From assembly GCA_002368795.1 (NCBI GenBank), contig DFFG01000056.1, positions 3,737-28,863 on the forward strand: 25,127 bases of DNA, written 5' to 3'. Shown in pieces: positions 22,982 to 25,127 of this stretch (position 1 is the first letter of the stretch; every line of letters starts with the position of its first letter). The notes under the pieces are model-generated. The model saw only the letters and a program-made list of their open reading frames with translations, did no database searches and was not told the origin of the DNA. The position numbers and the translations under genes are program-made. The DNA is from Eubacterium sp. UBA3782. Its GTDB lineage: Bacteria; Bacillota; Clostridia; Lachnospirales; Lachnospiraceae.

Positions 22982-24625
22982 ATGAGAATAAAAGGAAACA
23001 CTATCTTCTGTCACAGACATCTCTATACAGCCGGAAATCTGATGATCCTGCTTTTGCTGTGCATGCTTCTTTGCGGAGCCGGCCGGCAGGAAACTGCAGG
23101 CCCAGCCGGCACAAACGCAGCTGCCGGGCAGTCTTCATCTAAGCAGTCCTCATCTGAGCAGTCCTCATCTGGGCAGTCCTCATCTGGGCAGTCCTCATCT
23201 GCGAAGGCTTCAGAAGCTGAGCAAGCCCAGCCAGGCCTCCGCCTGCCCATCGCCATCCGGGAAGGGGAGGAAGCAGCAGCTGTGCAGTATGATCCAGAGA
23301 AAGGCATCCTGGAATTACTGCATCCATTCCCTCATTGGTACGGGTTTCTGGCTGACCGGAACACGGAGGCTTTGCTTCTGCCCATGGAGGAATCGTATGC
23401 TGTATTGCAGCAGGCTCTGTTTTACGCCAACAGCAGCCTTATCACCTCCGGACTGGTTCGCGGCCTCCGCCTGCCGGATGGTGAGAATGACCACTGCACA
23501 CTGCTCTTTGCCCTGGACACGCAGGGAAGGCTGAAAAAAGCCGCTGACAGCCGCGGCAGAGAGCTCCATTATTACTATAACGGCGATCGGCTTACCCAGA
23601 TCTTTCTCAAGGAGAATGGGCAGCTGCTCCAGTATGCCGAGCTGTTCTGGTCTGAAGATTCAGACGTTTCCGAACCGGCGGTAAAAGAGCTTCTCTTCAT
23701 CGACAGCTCCGGGCCCTCATCGGTCAGGGAAAAGCTCGCCTTCAGCCGCACGGACACCGGAGTCATCACGGCACTTACCGTGACGAGCGTTTCTGGCATT
23801 CCTTCACCGGATGGACAAGCCAATACCGAAACAGCAGAGATCCCGGCCGATTCTGCTGCAGATCCTGGATCTGCCGGCCAGAGTGATGTCGAAACGACAG
23901 AAGAATATCTGTATCAGCATAACGAGGACGGGACGATACGCAGTATCCTGCGGCGGACCGGAAGTCAGGCTTTTTCCCGGTATTCCCATGACGAATATGG
24001 GAACCTGCTGTGCCTGGAGGACACGATTTTTTCCTACACCTCTGCGTCGGACCTTTCGTCCAAAAGCAGTACCGCTCCTTCCGAAGATGGTGCGGCCGCA
24101 TCTCTTCCTGTCACAGAACAGGTCACCTTTGACCGGGGTTATATCGGCGGCAATGAATTCGCCTTTATCCTGGGGCGTTCCTCAGACGGCAACGTCACCT
24201 GGCGGCGGGATACCGCGCTCTACCCCACAGACGAAGTCTCCCAGACCGGCGAGATCGGCTGTTATGCGGACCAGGCCTTCTACTATTATGAAGGCGGCTC
24301 GATCTATGCCCTCGATATGCAGAGCGGAAATCTTCTCTGGCGCAACGATCAGTTTGGCGGAGGCTCAGCCGTAAGCGCGATCGGTCCGGATGGGACCATC
24401 TACATCTGCGGCTACTATGGGCCAAGCTTCCTGGCTGTCTCGGCCCAGGGATACGTGATCTTCAACTCCTATCACCTTGGCTATGCCTTACTGTGGCCCT
24501 CCTCCATGGAATACGATCTGGAAAAGGACCTGGTCTATGTGACGATGGAAGCCGATATGTCCAACGACGGCTCCCCCACTGTGTGCATCATCGATCCTCA
24601 CACCTTCAACTGCACCTTCCAGTAA
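22982..24625 (+). CDS. Secreted protein with QSSSX repeats, YD-like segment and PQQ-like propeller region
   Basis: This 547-residue protein begins with a signal-peptide-like segment (hydrophobic residues about 19-33, NLMILLLLCMLLCGAG). C31 could be a lipid-modified cysteine, but leucine at -1 is not a good lipobox. Residues 50-74 are five QSSSX repeats, a surface-type flexible linker. Residues about 195-215 and 310-340 look like YD/RHS-type strands (HYYYNGDRLTQI, YSHDEYGNLLCLEDT). The last ~150 residues resemble PQQ-type propeller repeats (GSIYALDMQSGNLLWRND, IGPDGTIYICGYYG). The start is ATG 22982 with GGGAG 7 nt upstream. It diverges from gpsA. No function is recognised; an exported ligand- or wall-binding protein is a guess. 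Confidence 0.75.
   Translation: MRIKGNTIFCHRHLYTAGNLMILLLLCMLLCGAGRQETAGPAGTNAAAGQSSSKQSSSEQSSSGQSSSGQSSSAKASEAEQAQPGLRLPIAIREGEEAAAVQYDPEKGILELLHPFPHWYGFLADRNTEALLLPMEESYAVLQQALFYANSSLITSGLVRGLRLPDGENDHCTLLFALDTQGRLKKAADSRGRELHYYYNGDRLTQIFLKENGQLLQYAELFWSEDSDVSEPAVKELLFIDSSGPSSVREKLAFSRTDTGVITALTVTSVSGIPSPDGQANTETAEIPADSAADPGSAGQSDVETTEEYLYQHNEDGTIRSILRRTGSQAFSRYSHDEYGNLLCLEDTIFSYTSASDLSSKSSTAPSEDGAAASLPVTEQVTFDRGYIGGNEFAFILGRSSDGNVTWRRDTALYPTDEVSQTGEIGCYADQAFYYYEGGSIYALDMQSGNLLWRNDQFGGGSAVSAIGPDGTIYICGYYGPSFLAVSAQGYVIFNSYHLGYALLWPSSMEYDLEKDLVYVTMEADMSNDGSPTVCIIDPHTFNCTFQ
23129..23203 (+). repeat. Five in-frame 15-bp repeats encoding QSSSX
   Basis: Five consecutive 15-bp units (CAGTCCTCATCTGRG and variants) encode QSSS followed by K, E, G, G and A. 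The length is a multiple of three, so copy-number change would keep the frame. Confidence 0.95.
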
Positions 24626-24675
24626 GATTGGATAGATCCAAGCAAAATGTGCTGATGGGAGCTGACGAAGGCTCA

Positions 24676-24770
24676 AGCACACGCCCCCTATGGAAGGCAT
24701 TACGCAAACGGCTTCGACCCTTCGGGTCTGCAGAATGTTTGCTTTAATGTCTTCCGTGGGGGCGTGTGCT
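24676..24770 (+). repeat. Structured hairpin repeat, copy 2
   Basis: The core 24691-24755 matches the core of copy 1 (3676-3742) at almost every base. Differences cluster in the terminal hairpin: GACCC-TTC-GGGTC here against GGCCC-TGCC-GGGCC, where a G-C pair is replaced by A-T on both sides. The outer arms (24676-24688 and 24758-24770, AGCACACGCCCCC with its exact complement) are unrelated to those of copy 1 yet pair perfectly over 13 bp. It sits 50 nt after the stop of the secreted protein gene, on the same strand orientation as copy 1. Confidence 0.85.
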
Positions 24771-24831
24771 ATATCATATCCTGCATAAAATAGCCTGCAT
24801 GAAAGAGATCTCTCAAAAGAAACGCGTACGC

Positions 24832-24905
24832 AAAGGAGCTGCCGCACATACCCCTCTCGTGATTTATTATCCTTCACGATTTTGGTCTGTGCGGCAGCTC
24901 CTTTT
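24832..24905. terminator. Long bidirectional terminator hairpin
   Basis: AAAGGAGCTGCCGCACA (24832-24848) and its exact complement (24888-24904) form a 17-bp stem. The loop contains a smaller CGTGA/TCACG hairpin. Short T-runs on both strands suggest it serves both the + strand region and the - strand gene entering from the right edge. Confidence 0.8.
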
Positions 24906-24990
24906 GAACTGTCTGATGTATTTATTTTTCAGCTGGCCTTTACAGCCTCCGCGTCATGTGCCTTGACAGCCGGCCAGCCATCCAGAACTC

Positions 24991-25127
24991 TTACAGTCTC
25001 TCGGCTCTCTCGATATCCAGGAAGTACTTGTAGGTATCGACCGTCAGCTCGCCGCAGGCAGCCTCATCGCAGGCGATGATGGCGCCATTGTGCATCTGCA
25101 GTGCGCTGCAGGTCCACTTCTGGCTGA
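24991..25127 (-). CDS. C-terminal fragment of an unidentified protein
   Basis: On the - strand a frame is open from the window edge to TAA at 24991-24993. It encodes 44 complete codons ending in ACGELTVDTYKYFLDIERAE then RL, with cysteines in WTCSALQ and IACDEAACG. Codon use looks ordinary and the 24832-24905 terminator follows 86 nt later, as expected for a gene end. I do not recognise the family. Confidence 0.6.
   Translation of the reverse strand, partial: SQKWTCSALQMHNGAIIACDEAACGELTVDTYKYFLDIERAERL

Noticed and set aside
23129..23203. The 15-bp repeats as a non-coding repeat or CRISPR
   Set aside because: They are in frame, encode QSSSX and lie within a continuous coding sequence.

Overview
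The window looks like chromosomal DNA of a Gram-positive clostridial anaerobe, most likely a Lachnospiraceae-type gut bacterium. The grounds are strong AGGAG-type ribosome binding sites, TTGACA/TATAAT promoters, class B and class C sortases, an oligoendopeptidase F and an acetogen-type methylene-tetrahydrofolate reductase cluster. The DNA is moderately GC-rich by eye. No rRNA, tRNA, phage, intact insertion sequence or CRISPR array was seen.

Layout. 1-3568 (+): the 3' part of a malic enzyme, then a two-gene unit: a BMP-type ligand-binding protein with a ParB-like N-terminal region and no signal peptide, and an overlapping metallophosphoesterase. 3660-3940: a structured hairpin repeat (copy 1) and a bidirectional terminator. 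3994-7388 (-): nth, pepF and a LacX-like mutarotase. 7891-8010 (-): a 39-residue membrane peptide. 8117-8779 (-): a divergent guanylate kinase-like gene with its own near-consensus promoter. 9177-12692 (-): a compact operon rnfC2-like / metV / metF, the NADH-linked methylene-THF reductase of acetogens, preceded by three tandem operator-like repeats. 13159-13833 (+): deoC. 13861-16778 (-): a Pr6Pr/AIG1-like membrane protein, a PHP phosphoesterase and a MalY/PatB aminotransferase. 16971-18808 (-): class C and class B sortases read from a perfect consensus promoter that abuts five 29-bp tandem repeats. 19185-21183 (-): a TVP38/DedA-like membrane protein overlapping a YdcF/SanA-type protein. 21479-22877 (-): gpsA and a LysR-type DNA-binding domain without an effector domain. 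22982-24625 (+): a secreted low-complexity / YD-like / PQQ-like protein. 24676-24770: copy 2 of the structured repeat. 24832-24905: a long terminator. 24991-end (-): the tail of an unidentified gene.

Most genes are housekeeping or central metabolism: C1 metabolism, deoxyribose catabolism, phospholipid precursor synthesis, DNA repair and peptide turnover. The unusual material is (i) two copies of a ~95-nt structured element with a near-identical core, a compensatory base-pair change and unrelated but self-complementary outer arms; (ii) the tandem repeats abutting the sortase promoter; (iii) the cytoplasmic ParB-like/BMP protein coupled to a phosphoesterase with an altered first motif; and (iv) the duplicated MetV domain and operator-like repeats of the methylene-THF reductase operon. 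All functions are inferred from reading the sequence; no database search was possible.
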